In this document: positions 1 through 6,630 of the stretch, piece by piece
Layout: the number at the start of each line of letters is the position of its first letter
Numbering within the stretch: position 1 is the first letter of the stretch
Origin: a virus
Direction: 5' to 3' (one strand)
DNA length: 23,572 bases
IMG/VR virus record: IMGVR_UViG_3300032313_000104
Coordinates: 1-23,572 of that record
Position numbers and translations under genes: made by a program
The notes under the pieces: model-generated
The model's input: only the letters and a program-made list of their open reading frames with translations
What the model was told of the DNA's origin: nothing
The model's database searches: none

Positions 1-384
1 GCCATTAGCCCTTCTATAAGTGCTTTTAGCCAAGACGTTTGTATTGTGCCTGTTACTGGTTCTGTATCTAGTACATTGTTTGGCTTAAGTGGTGGCTCTG
101 GCTATAAAGACGTAAACTGTGAACGTATTAAACTAGCTAAAACTCTTAATGACTTAGGTCTTAAAGTTGCAGCAGTATCTATCCTTTGTCAAGATGATAG
201 AGTATTTGAAGCCATGATACAGTCAGGTTCACCATGTCCTATTAATGGTTCTATTGGTGATGCTGCTAAACGTGGCTGGTATGAACGTAACCCTTCTATA
301 TTTAAGAAACTATATGGCGATACATACACGATACCGCTTGTTCCTGACGAGCCTATTACTACTTCTATCACTACAAGGAAATAA
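1..384 (+). CDS. C-terminal part of unidentified phage protein (cut by left edge)
   Basis: The frame is open from base 1, so the start lies outside the window; 127 residues are visible. A GTG at 46 is a possible internal start but nothing supports it. The visible part is a mixed, soluble-looking sequence with a conserved-looking stretch (DDRVFEAMIQSGSPCP, then IGDAAKRGW) and two cysteines in that region. No catalytic motif or membrane segment is seen. I do not recognise the family. The last 71 bases also encode the signal peptide of the next gene in another frame. Its place before the lysis genes fits the end of a tail or accessory gene, but this is inference. Confidence 0.65.
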   Translation, partial: AISPSISAFSQDVCIVPVTGSVSSTLFGLSGGSGYKDVNCERIKLAKTLNDLGLKVAAVSILCQDDRVFEAMIQSGSPCPINGSIGDAAKRGWYERNPSIFKKLYGDTYTIPLVPDEPITTSITTRK

Positions 385-1384
385 TGCTTATGCTTGGTAT
401 TGTAACTATACTCCAACACCTGAAGGCTATATGCTTCAAGGTTCTCTCGTATGTAATGGCATTGATCCACAAATTGCACTTAAAGACTATTGGTGCGTAT
501 CTTATAACCCAAGTGACCCAATTTGCGGTGCGTATCAAACACCTACTTGTTCAGACTTGGTTGAAAATCAAACCACAGCTTGCACGCTACCTCACTATAG
601 CGGTGCTGTTAATCAAAGCAGGAACTTTAATTGTACTGCAAACGCTTGGTCAGCTTGGACAGAAACTAGCAACAATTGCACGCAAGATCCTCCAACGTGC
701 CAAGCAAGTACTGAAACTAGACAGCTAGCCTGTCAAGCAGACTATGTAGGTGAGGTTACAGAAACTAGAAATTCATCTTGTCCAGATCCTTATGGTAATG
801 ATGTATGGGGTGCTTGGGTAGAAACATCTAATTCATGTGTTAAGAGTGCTACAAACGTCACTAACGTATCTTCACCAGTTAGTCCTAGTAGTCCACTTAA
901 CCCTATAAATAACCCACCACCTATTGCAGCTACACCACCTCCTGCTGGGCTACCTGCAAATAGCCCTAGTGAGCCTGTTTTATCTAGTCCTCCTGCTATT
1001 AAGGTTGAACAACCAAAACAGGAAAATAAAAGTGAGCCAAAGGCAAAAGAAGATAGTCCAAAAGATACACCAAAAGCAGAACAAAAAAGTGATAGCAAGG
1101 ATAGTCCTAAACTTGAAATACCAAAGGGCAAAGAGCTTGTACATGGTTTTGGAATAGTCCTTTCACTAGAAATACTTAACAGACCAATTATAAACCAAAT
1201 TGAACTAACAGACCCTTTTAAATTTGATCAGGAACTTAATAATGACTTCGGAAAAACCCAAAACTTTCAGCTTGAGCTTATCCAGCTCGGCACTTCTCAA
1301 GATGATTTTAATAGCATTGCCAATAGTAGCTGGCTCGGCTTACGCAGGCATAACTTTTTACAACAAGATGGTTACGGCAATTGA
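314..1384 (+). CDS. Secreted cysteine-rich tandem-repeat protein with Pro/Lys-rich linker
   Basis: A 356-residue protein if started at ATG 314. That start gives a textbook signal peptide: RYR near the N-terminus, a core of LLLLLSL, and an AYA cleavage site near residue 27. The longer start at 245 would bury it. The mature part has many cysteines and two tandem units of about 45 residues (roughly residues 75-120 and 124-173). Each unit has C, a Q-rich strand, AC, Y-x-G-x-V, a C, then W(S/G)AW and ETSN(N/S)C, loosely like thrombospondin type 1 repeats. A Pro/Ser-rich then Lys/Glu-rich linker follows (about 180-280), ending in a distinct C-terminal segment containing GFGIVLSLEILNRP. No lipobox, so it is not an obvious o-spanin. 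Both ends are overprinted by neighbouring genes. Export to the periplasm is likely; function unknown. Confidence 0.7.
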   Translation: MAIHTRYRLFLTSLLLLLSLQGNNAYAWYCNYTPTPEGYMLQGSLVCNGIDPQIALKDYWCVSYNPSDPICGAYQTPTCSDLVENQTTACTLPHYSGAVNQSRNFNCTANAWSAWTETSNNCTQDPPTCQASTETRQLACQADYVGEVTETRNSSCPDPYGNDVWGAWVETSNSCVKSATNVTNVSSPVSPSSPLNPINNPPPIAATPPPAGLPANSPSEPVLSSPPAIKVEQPKQENKSEPKAKEDSPKDTPKAEQKSDSKDSPKLEIPKGKELVHGFGIVLSLEILNRPIINQIELTDPFKFDQELNNDFGKTQNFQLELIQLGTSQDDFNSIANSSWLGLRRHNFLQQDGYGN

Positions 1385-1649
1385 AGCTGTTGACAGTTTA
1401 GACTTAGCTCCTATAGAGTCTAAGTTAAATGGTTTAGAGATACAAGTTAAAGCTATTAATGAAAGACAATATCAACTATCAGAATCTATTATGAAAGCTA
1501 GTGAAAAATCTTCAGATGCTATTGCTAACTCTCGTGAAACATCTGCTATGGTAAGTGGATTAAGAAAAGAATTAGAAGCAACCGTAAATGCTATGGATGA
1601 TAAGTTAAATACTGTTAAACGTAGCACAATGAACCCATTATCAAAATGA
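1242..1649 (+). CDS. Membrane-anchored coiled-coil protein (possible i-spanin-like)
   Basis: A 135-residue protein. ATG 1242 is chosen over TTG 1224 because AGGAA lies 8 bases upstream. One hydrophobic segment at about residues 17-40 (ALLKMILIALPIVAGSAYAG) is followed by a long helical, charged region to the C-terminus with heptad-like spacing. This type II layout (short cytoplasmic end, one membrane span, periplasmic coiled coil) matches inner-membrane spanins such as Rz. It also sits just upstream of the holin and endolysin. No matching o-spanin lipoprotein is seen, so the spanin role is inference. The first 143 bases overlap the end of the upstream gene in another frame, and the end overlaps the next gene by ATGA. 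Confidence 0.75.
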   Translation: MTSEKPKTFSLSLSSSALLKMILIALPIVAGSAYAGITFYNKMVTAIEAVDSLDLAPIESKLNGLEIQVKAINERQYQLSESIMKASEKSSDAIANSRETSAMVSGLRKELEATVNAMDDKLNTVKRSTMNPLSK

Positions 1650-2005
1650 CATTCATTACAGAAAATAACATAGCTAATCTCTATAGTGCAATTATAGAGA
1701 TGCCTATATTTGATGAATATAAATTGCCCCCATCAAGTAAAGTAGACTTTGTTATTGTAGATGATGATAGTATTTGTGGACAATATGAACCACCAGAACA
1801 AGGTGAGCCTCATGTCATTACTATTTCTGTAGCAAGACACTCTCACTTATATCCTGTTTTAATTACACTCTGTCATGAAATATTGCATATGTGTGTATAT
1901 ACAGTTTCACCAAAAACAGAGCAGTACACGAGTCATAAAGGATTGTTTCTTAAATTACAAAAACGTGTAGCCAAAATGTATGGCTTTGACCCAAAAGAAT
2001 TATAA
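1646..2005 (+). CDS. Small zinc metallopeptidase, SprT-like
   Basis: A 119-residue protein with HEILH at residues 77-81, the HExxH zinc site with a catalytic Glu78, and His97 in SHKGLF as a likely third ligand. The C-terminal KRVAKMYGFDP is typical of small SprT-like or putative metallopeptidases in phage genomes. No signal peptide, so it probably acts in the cytoplasm. The start overlaps the upstream stop as ATGA, suggesting translational coupling. Its substrate is unknown; a role near lysis or virion maturation is only suggested by position. Confidence 0.75.
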   Translation: MTFITENNIANLYSAIIEMPIFDEYKLPPSSKVDFVIVDDDSICGQYEPPEQGEPHVITISVARHSHLYPVLITLCHEILHMCVYTVSPKTEQYTSHKGLFLKLQKRVAKMYGFDPKEL

Positions 2006-2028
2006 TTTTTTTTAGAGGAATTTAACGA

Positions 2029-2529
2029 ATGTTCAGCATCATCTCAGGAATTTTAGGCTTTGCCACAAGTGGACTACCAAGTTTATTAGGTTTCTTTCAG
2101 CAAAAGGGTGACCAAAAACATGAACGTGAAATGGCTATGTTGCAAAATCAACAAGCATTGCTTATGGCTGAAAAAGGTTTTGTAGCTCAAGAAAAGATTG
2201 CAGCTATTGAATTGGAAGGAACGTACGCAGAAACGTACGCACAAGAACGTGAAGCATTATACACACATGATGCTAAACTTGTAGAAGGTGCATCACAATG
2301 GGTCAAGACTCTTAATGCTTGTGTCAGACCATTCGTTGCATTTACTTTTGTAGGTTTACTTGTATTCGTTGATGTAGCTGGATTTGTATGGGCAGTTAAG
2401 TCTACAGGTGGATTCACACCAGAGTCTATGGATGCTATATTTTCTAGTGATGAAATGTCAATTGTAGCATCTATCATTGGTTTCTATTTTGGTTCTAGAA
2501 CTTGGGAAAAGAAACGTGAAGGTATCTGA
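2029..2529 (+). CDS. Holin, three-TM type
   Basis: A 166-residue protein, GTA_holin_3TM-like. Hydrophobic stretches lie at about residues 3-22 (IISGILGFATSGLPSLLGFF), 95-121 (RPFVAFTFVGLLVFVDVAGFV) and 142-156 (MSIVASIIGFYFGSR). Between the first two is a charged, Gln/Glu-rich helical region. The RxW-type end (SRTWEKK) is also common in this family. AGAGGA lies upstream of ATG 2029. Holins form inner-membrane holes that release the endolysin, and the endolysin gene overlaps its 3' end by 14 bases. Confidence 0.8.
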   Translation: MFSIISGILGFATSGLPSLLGFFQQKGDQKHEREMAMLQNQQALLMAEKGFVAQEKIAAIELEGTYAETYAQEREALYTHDAKLVEGASQWVKTLNACVRPFVAFTFVGLLVFVDVAGFVWAVKSTGGFTPESMDAIFSSDEMSIVASIIGFYFGSRTWEKKREGI

Positions 2530-2965
2530 TAAACTTATTAAGTTACTACGTCATCACGAAGGTGTTAGAAATAAACCATACAAGTGTCCCGCAAAACTTT
2601 GGACAGTAGGAATCGGTCACTTGATAGGTGATGGCAAAACACTACCACCTGAATGGAATAAAACATTTACAAACGAGGAAATAGATGGAATTCTTAAACA
2701 CGACCTCAAACGTTTTGAGTTGGGAGTACATAAGATGCTACCTAACGTGCCTTTACGACAGCATGAGTTTGACGCTATTGTCAGCTTTTGCTTTAATCTG
2801 GGTCTTGGATGCTTTCAGCGTTCAACCATCCGTCAAGCGTTGCTTCGTGGCGATAAAGAAGCGGCTATGGAATCGCTAGTCAAATACTGTAGAGCTGGTG
2901 GTAAGATATTAAAAGGTTTACAAAACAGACGTTTAGATGAAAGAAGGCTTTTTGAAGGTTTATAA
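2516..2965 (+). CDS. Endolysin, GH24 lysozyme
   Basis: A 149-residue protein from GTG 2516; the longer ATG 2477 start would add 13 residues not typical of the family. E15, C24 and T30 have exactly the T4 lysozyme E11-D20-T26 spacing, with Cys in place of Asp as in phage P1 Lyz. The motif WTVGIGH follows, and FDAIVSFCFNLG plus the C-terminal GLxxRRxxER(R)LF element are family hallmarks. It cleaves the glycan backbone of peptidoglycan. No signal-anchor is seen, so release through the adjacent holin is expected. It overlaps the holin by 14 bases. Confidence 0.88.
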   Translation: MKVSDKLIKLLRHHEGVRNKPYKCPAKLWTVGIGHLIGDGKTLPPEWNKTFTNEEIDGILKHDLKRFELGVHKMLPNVPLRQHEFDAIVSFCFNLGLGCFQRSTIRQALLRGDKEAAMESLVKYCRAGGKILKGLQNRRLDERRLFEGL

Positions 2966-2966
2966 T

Positions 2967-2993
2967 AAGTTCTCTCAACACTAGAGAATACTT
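2967..2993 (+). promoter_or_regulatory. Hairpin covering the ribosome-binding site of the exonuclease gene
   Basis: TTCTCT (2970-2975) pairs with AGAGAA (2983-2988) over a 7-base loop, and AAG/CTT extends the stem across a small bulge. It ends directly before ATG 2994, and the only SD-like sequence (GAGAA) is in the 3' arm. It could limit translation of the exonuclease. It has no T-tract, so it is not an intrinsic terminator. Confidence 0.4.
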
Positions 2994-3731
2994 ATGAAAA
3001 TACTTTTACTTGATATTGAATGTGCTCCAAACCTTGCAACTGTATGGGGTATTTGGCAACAGAACGTAGCATTGAATCAGTTATTAGAATCATCTTATAC
3101 ATTATGCTATGCAGCAAAGTGGTATGGTGAATCAAAGATTATGTTTGATTCAATATACAAAACAGATCGTAAGCATATGCTAAAAAGCATTCATGAGCTT
3201 ATGGAATCTGCTGACGTGATTGTCCACTATAATGGCCTACGTTTTGATATTCCAATGCTTAACAAAGAATTCCTAGAGGCTGGTATGAATCCACCAAGCC
3301 CAGTAAAACACATTGACTTATTAAGGGTAGTAAAAAGTAATTTTAGATTTGTTTCAAATAAATTAGATTATGTTTCTCAGCGATTAGGTATTGGAAAAAA
3401 GACTGACCATGAAGGCCATGAGCTATGGCTAAAGGTTATGAATAATGATCGTGCAGCATGGAAACGCATGGAAGAGTATAACAAGAATGATGTAGTACTT
3501 CTTGAATCACTCTATGATCGCCTCAAGGGTTGGATTAAACAACATCCAAACCATAATGCGTATTCTGCAAATACTGTATGTACAAATTGCGGATCAAGCA
3601 AATTACACAAACGTGGTGAAGTAAGATCAAGAACATCAATATTCCAACGCTTTCAATGTCAAGATTGTGGTGCTTGGTCAAGATCAAATAAATCACAAAA
3701 AATTGGTAAAGAATTTCTTGTAAACATTTAA
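2994..3731 (+). CDS. DEDDy 3'-5' exonuclease with C-terminal zinc ribbon (RNase H-like)
   Basis: A 245-residue protein. Exonuclease motif I is D7-I-E9 in LLLDIEC, motif II is HYNGLRFD with D85, and motif III is Y162-N-K-N-D166, giving the DEDDy set of an RNase_H_2/YprB-like fold. A zinc ribbon follows, with C196-x2-C199 and C222-x2-C225. The family degrades single-stranded or 3' ends of DNA or RNA; the zinc ribbon suggests nucleic-acid binding. It follows the endolysin gene by 28 bases, separated by a hairpin. The exact substrate cannot be read from sequence. DNA polymerase motifs are absent. Confidence 0.82.
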   Translation: MKILLLDIECAPNLATVWGIWQQNVALNQLLESSYTLCYAAKWYGESKIMFDSIYKTDRKHMLKSIHELMESADVIVHYNGLRFDIPMLNKEFLEAGMNPPSPVKHIDLLRVVKSNFRFVSNKLDYVSQRLGIGKKTDHEGHELWLKVMNNDRAAWKRMEEYNKNDVVLLESLYDRLKGWIKQHPNHNAYSANTVCTNCGSSKLHKRGEVRSRTSIFQRFQCQDCGAWSRSNKSQKIGKEFLVNI

Positions 3732-3739
3732 GGATTAAT

Positions 3740-3913
3740 ATGTCTGGCGATATTCAAAAACTATGCGAAAAAATAGTTGGTAAAACAATTGTCAGTTGCG
3801 AGGTTGATTTTAATGATCAAGTTATTTACCTTGAATTTGAAGATAGTTCTCTAGTGGAAATATCTGGTGAGGATTTAGATATTTACATGGAATTTCAAGA
3901 ATTAGATGATTAA
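3740..3913 (+). CDS. Small acidic protein, unknown
   Basis: A 57-residue acidic protein. AAGGA lies 5 bases before ATG 3740, it begins 8 bases after the exonuclease stop, and its stop is followed at once by the next gene's ribosome-binding site. The sequence (VSCEVDFNDQVIYLEFEDSS, then a D/E-rich end) suggests a small beta-strand fold. No motif is recognised. Confidence 0.6.
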   Translation: MSGDIQKLCEKIVGKTIVSCEVDFNDQVIYLEFEDSSLVEISGEDLDIYMEFQELDD

Positions 3914-3921
3914 GGATGAAG

Positions 3922-5151
3922 ATGACTTTAGAAGATATTTTATCTGGTAATATTTATTTGCAAAATCCAACTAAGGGTGGATTATCTGCAACTAATACTA
4001 TTGCTCCAAGTTTTTCTATGGGAACTCCTATTGAACAAGCATACTCAAGATGGAAGCAATCAGATATACCATTTGCAAGACAATTGCGTGGTGAGCAAGT
4101 AAGTGCTAATGATTATGCTAAAAATTTGGCATATCAATTAGAATTGGCATCTAAAGATCCACTAAACTTTTTAGGAACTACAAAAGCAACAGGATTGGCT
4201 AAAGGCTTGCTTGAAACTAAAGTAGGTGCAAAAGGATTTGACCCTCGTTTTGATCCTCGTGCTAAAGAACAATTAAAATTACAAAACCTTAAAACTGTTG
4301 TTGAGCCTACTGGCAGACAAGATATTCCAAATGTATCACTAGCGGACTTTGAAGGTAAACCATTTATTACTTCTATGTCAGATAGGACTGCTGCTGGCGG
4401 CAGATTAGTGGGTATCAATGACATCATGCTTAATAGGCCTATTGATCTTAAAGGTGGTCAAGACTATATGTTTAATAATGCTGGTCAAGTATGGGCATCT
4501 GGCCAAGCACCTGTTAAACAAATAATGAATAATGCTCAAACCATTAAACAGATTACAGGCCAAGATCCATTGTATATGGCATGGAGGATGGCACCAAGCG
4601 GCGGTGACTTTGCACATATGACTGGTGAAACAATGTTATCTTATGCTGATTCTGCATTAGGCAAATCAGACAAGAAACAAATGGATAAGCTCATTAACAA
4701 ACTTATTCCAAACTGGAAAGGTGTAAGTAATCCAGAGTCTGTTGATCAGTATAGAGCAGCTCCAGATACTGTTAGAAAGCAATTAAAAGGCCTTCTAGAC
4801 GTTGAATTTAGAGATAAGGGTGGTATTGGCTTAGGTGAAGCAAGATTGTCTGTGGCTGATCCAAAACAACTTATAGCACCAGATGCTGGTATTATGAATA
4901 TTGGTAAGATTTATGCTGATCAACCAGTCATTATGAACTCTGGACATCCATCATATCCTAGAGGTATTGCTGGTGAAGGTATTGGCAGAGCAAGTAAACA
5001 ACACAATATATTTGAATTATTGCCACAAGTTGTAGAGCAAAGAAAAATATTAGACCCATTAAACCCATCTCAGACAGATATAAGGGCATTGCAAATGAAA
5101 CCTTATGCTGGAATCCTTACTGCAGATTTACTTAAGAAACTTGGGTATTAA
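3922..5151 (+). CDS. Conserved phage protein, possible virion or polyvalent-type protein
   Basis: A 410-residue protein. ATG 3922 is preferred because AAGG at 3912-3915 is 6 bases upstream; ATG 3916 is also possible and adds two residues. The central part has SMSDRTAAGG, GGQDYMFNN and YMAWRMAPSGGDFAHMTGET. I recall this pattern from large phage internal or polyvalent proteins, but I cannot name a family with certainty. No membrane segment or signal peptide. It is the last + strand gene before the convergent leftward block and overlaps the facing gene by 20 bases. Function unknown; a virion-associated role is an inference. Confidence 0.7.
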   Translation: MTLEDILSGNIYLQNPTKGGLSATNTIAPSFSMGTPIEQAYSRWKQSDIPFARQLRGEQVSANDYAKNLAYQLELASKDPLNFLGTTKATGLAKGLLETKVGAKGFDPRFDPRAKEQLKLQNLKTVVEPTGRQDIPNVSLADFEGKPFITSMSDRTAAGGRLVGINDIMLNRPIDLKGGQDYMFNNAGQVWASGQAPVKQIMNNAQTIKQITGQDPLYMAWRMAPSGGDFAHMTGETMLSYADSALGKSDKKQMDKLINKLIPNWKGVSNPESVDQYRAAPDTVRKQLKGLLDVEFRDKGGIGLGEARLSVADPKQLIAPDAGIMNIGKIYADQPVIMNSGHPSYPRGIAGEGIGRASKQHNIFELLPQVVEQRKILDPLNPSQTDIRALQMKPYAGILTADLLKKLGY

Positions 5152-5332
5152 ATAAATAATCAGAACTAAATTCATCTGACATATTTTGATCAAAGTTCTT
5201 TAATAACCATTGACGTACTTCATTTTCATTTACCTTTGTAATGCTAGACATTACACAATATGTTTCATGTAATGTAAGAGCCTCAAGCATATGCTGAGGC
5301 ATCTTAACTTCAGTATTTACAATAGGTGACAT
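5132..5332 (-). CDS. Small hypothetical protein
   Basis: A 66-residue protein whose ATG overlaps the stop of the DUF3310 gene by one base (TAATG), which supports coupled translation. It has a mid-acidic, probably helical sequence (NENEVRQWLLKNFDQ) and no motif I recognise. Its 3' end overlaps the facing + strand gene by 20 bases, so it is the last gene of the leftward operon. Confidence 0.55.
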   Translation of the reverse strand: MSPIVNTEVKMPQHMLEALTLHETYCVMSSITKVNENEVRQWLLKNFDQNMSDEFSSDYLFNTQVS

Positions 5333-5607
5333 TATTCGTCATCAAACCTTTGAAGATGAGCTTCAATCTCTGGAGGATTAACAGCCTCTACACTTCTGAT
5401 AACTTCAATCAGTTTATTTTTAAACCATTCCGATTTAGCAAGATCCTCTTCTACGTTTCCTTTAAATGGATAACGTAAATCATACTTCATTTTACTACCC
5501 TTCAAGTACCCTACAAACTCTTCCTTAGTAAGCCTAGACTCAATAATATCTATTGTTTCTAATCCGCCTATATTATAGTGTTTTGGGTGATTAATATTAT
5601 CTGACAT
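5332..5607 (-). CDS. DUF3310 protein (T7 gp1.7-like family)
   Basis: A 91-residue protein. The start HPKHYN, then GGLETIDIIESRL, GYLKGSKMKYDLRYPFKG and DLAKSEWF, is the DUF3310 signature almost in full. Phage T7 gp1.7, a nucleotide kinase, contains this domain; whether this shorter protein has that activity is not shown. AAAGGA lies 5 bases before the ATG. Gene order suggests nucleotide or DNA metabolism within the leftward operon. Confidence 0.82.
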   Translation of the reverse strand: MSDNINHPKHYNIGGLETIDIIESRLTKEEFVGYLKGSKMKYDLRYPFKGNVEEDLAKSEWFKNKLIEVIRSVEAVNPPEIEAHLQRFDDE

Positions 5608-5609
5608 AA

Positions 5610-5726
5610 CTATCCTTTCATAAAAAATAAATCAATTAGAGTATAACAGCCAAACAAAAACCAAACAATTCCACTAACAATTGATAAGTAAACAATAAAA
5701 TCAAGCAGTTTTTCTAAAAAGGCCAT
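5610..5726 (-). CDS. Tiny single-pass membrane protein
   Basis: A 38-residue protein. ATG 5726 is chosen because GGGGAA lies 5 bases upstream; a longer frame to 5801 overlaps the HTH gene. It is almost entirely one hydrophobic helix (FIVYLSIVSGIVWFLFG) with a short charged end. It overlaps the upstream HTH gene by 26 bases and the DUF3310 SD site covers its end. Function unknown; small phage membrane proteins often affect the host envelope or superinfection. Confidence 0.55.
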   Translation of the reverse strand: MAFLEKLLDFIVYLSIVSGIVWFLFGCYTLIDLFFMKG

Positions 5727-5907
5727 TGCGTTCCCCATATGGTGTAGGTTTAGGTAATTTGATGTATCCTTGTCTTTCAAGATTTTTAAGCCTATGAACA
5801 TTTGTCACACAATTTTGAATAATATTTTTCATAGTGCAATTAGGATTATCTTCAATATAATTTTTTATAAAATATGCCTGTCTTATGCTGTCTGCTCTTG
5901 TATACAT
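5701..5907 (-). CDS. Small winged-helix DNA-binding protein
   Basis: A 68-residue protein. The layout is a helix (YFIKNYIEDNP), a turn, a candidate recognition helix (MKNIIQNCVTNVHRLKNLERQGYI) and a basic tail, as in MarR- or GntR-like winged helices. AAGGA is 7 bases upstream of ATG 5907, which supports this start even though it overlaps the FkbM gene by 25 bases. It may regulate the phage or host; its target is unknown. Confidence 0.6.
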   Translation of the reverse strand: MYTRADSIRQAYFIKNYIEDNPNCTMKNIIQNCVTNVHRLKNLERQGYIKLPKPTPYGERNGLFRKTA

Positions 5908-6488
5908 AAATTAGTCCTTAAGTATTTTAATACACCATAATTATAACCACGCATTGTACACTCTAAAAGCGTATAGTCAAGTAGTAATTCATCTATGCGT
6001 CTGCGGTTATGTGCACTATGAAACTCTATCAAAAATATTGATGGAAAGTTTACTAGGTTTTCTAGTATTTCAATCTCTGCACCTTCAGTATCAATCTTCA
6101 TAATGTCACACTCTGGCAAATGTTTAGCTGACATTACCTTAACTATTTCACCTTCTTTAGCCTGCTCTTCACCACTATACAGACTAGCCTCACCACAGTT
6201 ATGTAGCCCATAATACATTTGACGTTCACCATCTTCTTTCCCTATAGCAAAGTTTCTAATGGCTATATCTGTGCCAGCTGTATTTTGTCTTAATAAACTA
6301 TAATTTTCTTTTATAGGTTCATAACAATCTATTTTTGGATTCTTAAAAAACTCATGTGCCCATACTGCAAAACCACCTACATTAGCACCAATGTCAATAA
6401 TGTATGGATTCTCTAATGCTCCAAGTACAGCATACTCACCTTGAAATATTTTACCTACATGACTAATCATGTTATTTGGTATTATCAT
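5883..6488 (-). CDS. FkbM-family SAM-dependent methyltransferase
   Basis: A 201-residue protein. The SAM-binding loop is DIGANVG at residues 32-38, with an acidic residue after strand 2 (DCYEP) and the FkbM mark MKIDTEGAE at 130-138, followed by FLIEFHS. The family O-methylates sugars and other small molecules. AGGTGGG lies just upstream of the ATG. The nearby glycosyltransferase suggests joint modification of a glycan, on the virion or host surface; this is inferred from position. Confidence 0.85.
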   Translation of the reverse strand: MIIPNNMISHVGKIFQGEYAVLGALENPYIIDIGANVGGFAVWAHEFFKNPKIDCYEPIKENYSLLRQNTAGTDIAIRNFAIGKEDGERQMYYGLHNCGEASLYSGEEQAKEGEIVKVMSAKHLPECDIMKIDTEGAEIEILENLVNFPSIFLIEFHSAHNRRRIDELLLDYTLLECTMRGYNYGVLKYLRTNLCIQEQTA

Positions 6489-6630
6489 CTTCCCACCTTG
6501 TTTTAAAGTGCCACCATTGTTTTCTCATTTTGTATATTTTATCGTAAACTCTTTTATTTTTGTCAGATTCTCTCATCTTAACAGCACGTTTTTTTAAACC
6601 AAATAAACCTTTAACACAATGAACTATCAA
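6472..6630 (-). CDS. Small basic Trp-rich protein
   Basis: A 52-residue frame. TTG 6630 overlaps the glycosyltransferase stop (TTGA), with AGG upstream; ATG 6576 would give only 34 residues. The sequence is very basic and aromatic (GLFGLKKRAVKMRESDKNKR, then MRKQWWHFKTRW). Its 3' end overlaps the FkbM start by 17 bases and holds that gene's SD site. It fills a gap that is otherwise non-coding. Unrecognised and uncertain. Confidence 0.4.
   Translation of the reverse strand: MIVHCVKGLFGLKKRAVKMRESDKNKRVYDKIYKMRKQWWHFKTRWEDDNTK

Noticed and set aside
384-728. Open frame of 114 codons on the + strand
   Set aside because: Lies inside the cysteine-rich gene, which has a signal peptide and repeats; no SD and no family-like pattern.
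790-1131. Minus-strand frame rich in Ser, Gly and Leu
   Set aside because: Antisense of the Pro/Lys-rich linker; low complexity is a mirror of that region.
924-1157. Plus-strand frame with a Leu-rich start and Lys/Gln-rich end
   Set aside because: Shadow of the linker in another frame; no SD and low complexity.
2187-2477. Minus-strand frame opposite the holin
   Set aside because: Antisense of a well-supported gene, no ribosome site.
5132-5160. Terminator between converging genes
   Set aside because: No hairpin with T-tract is seen where the + and - strand genes meet.
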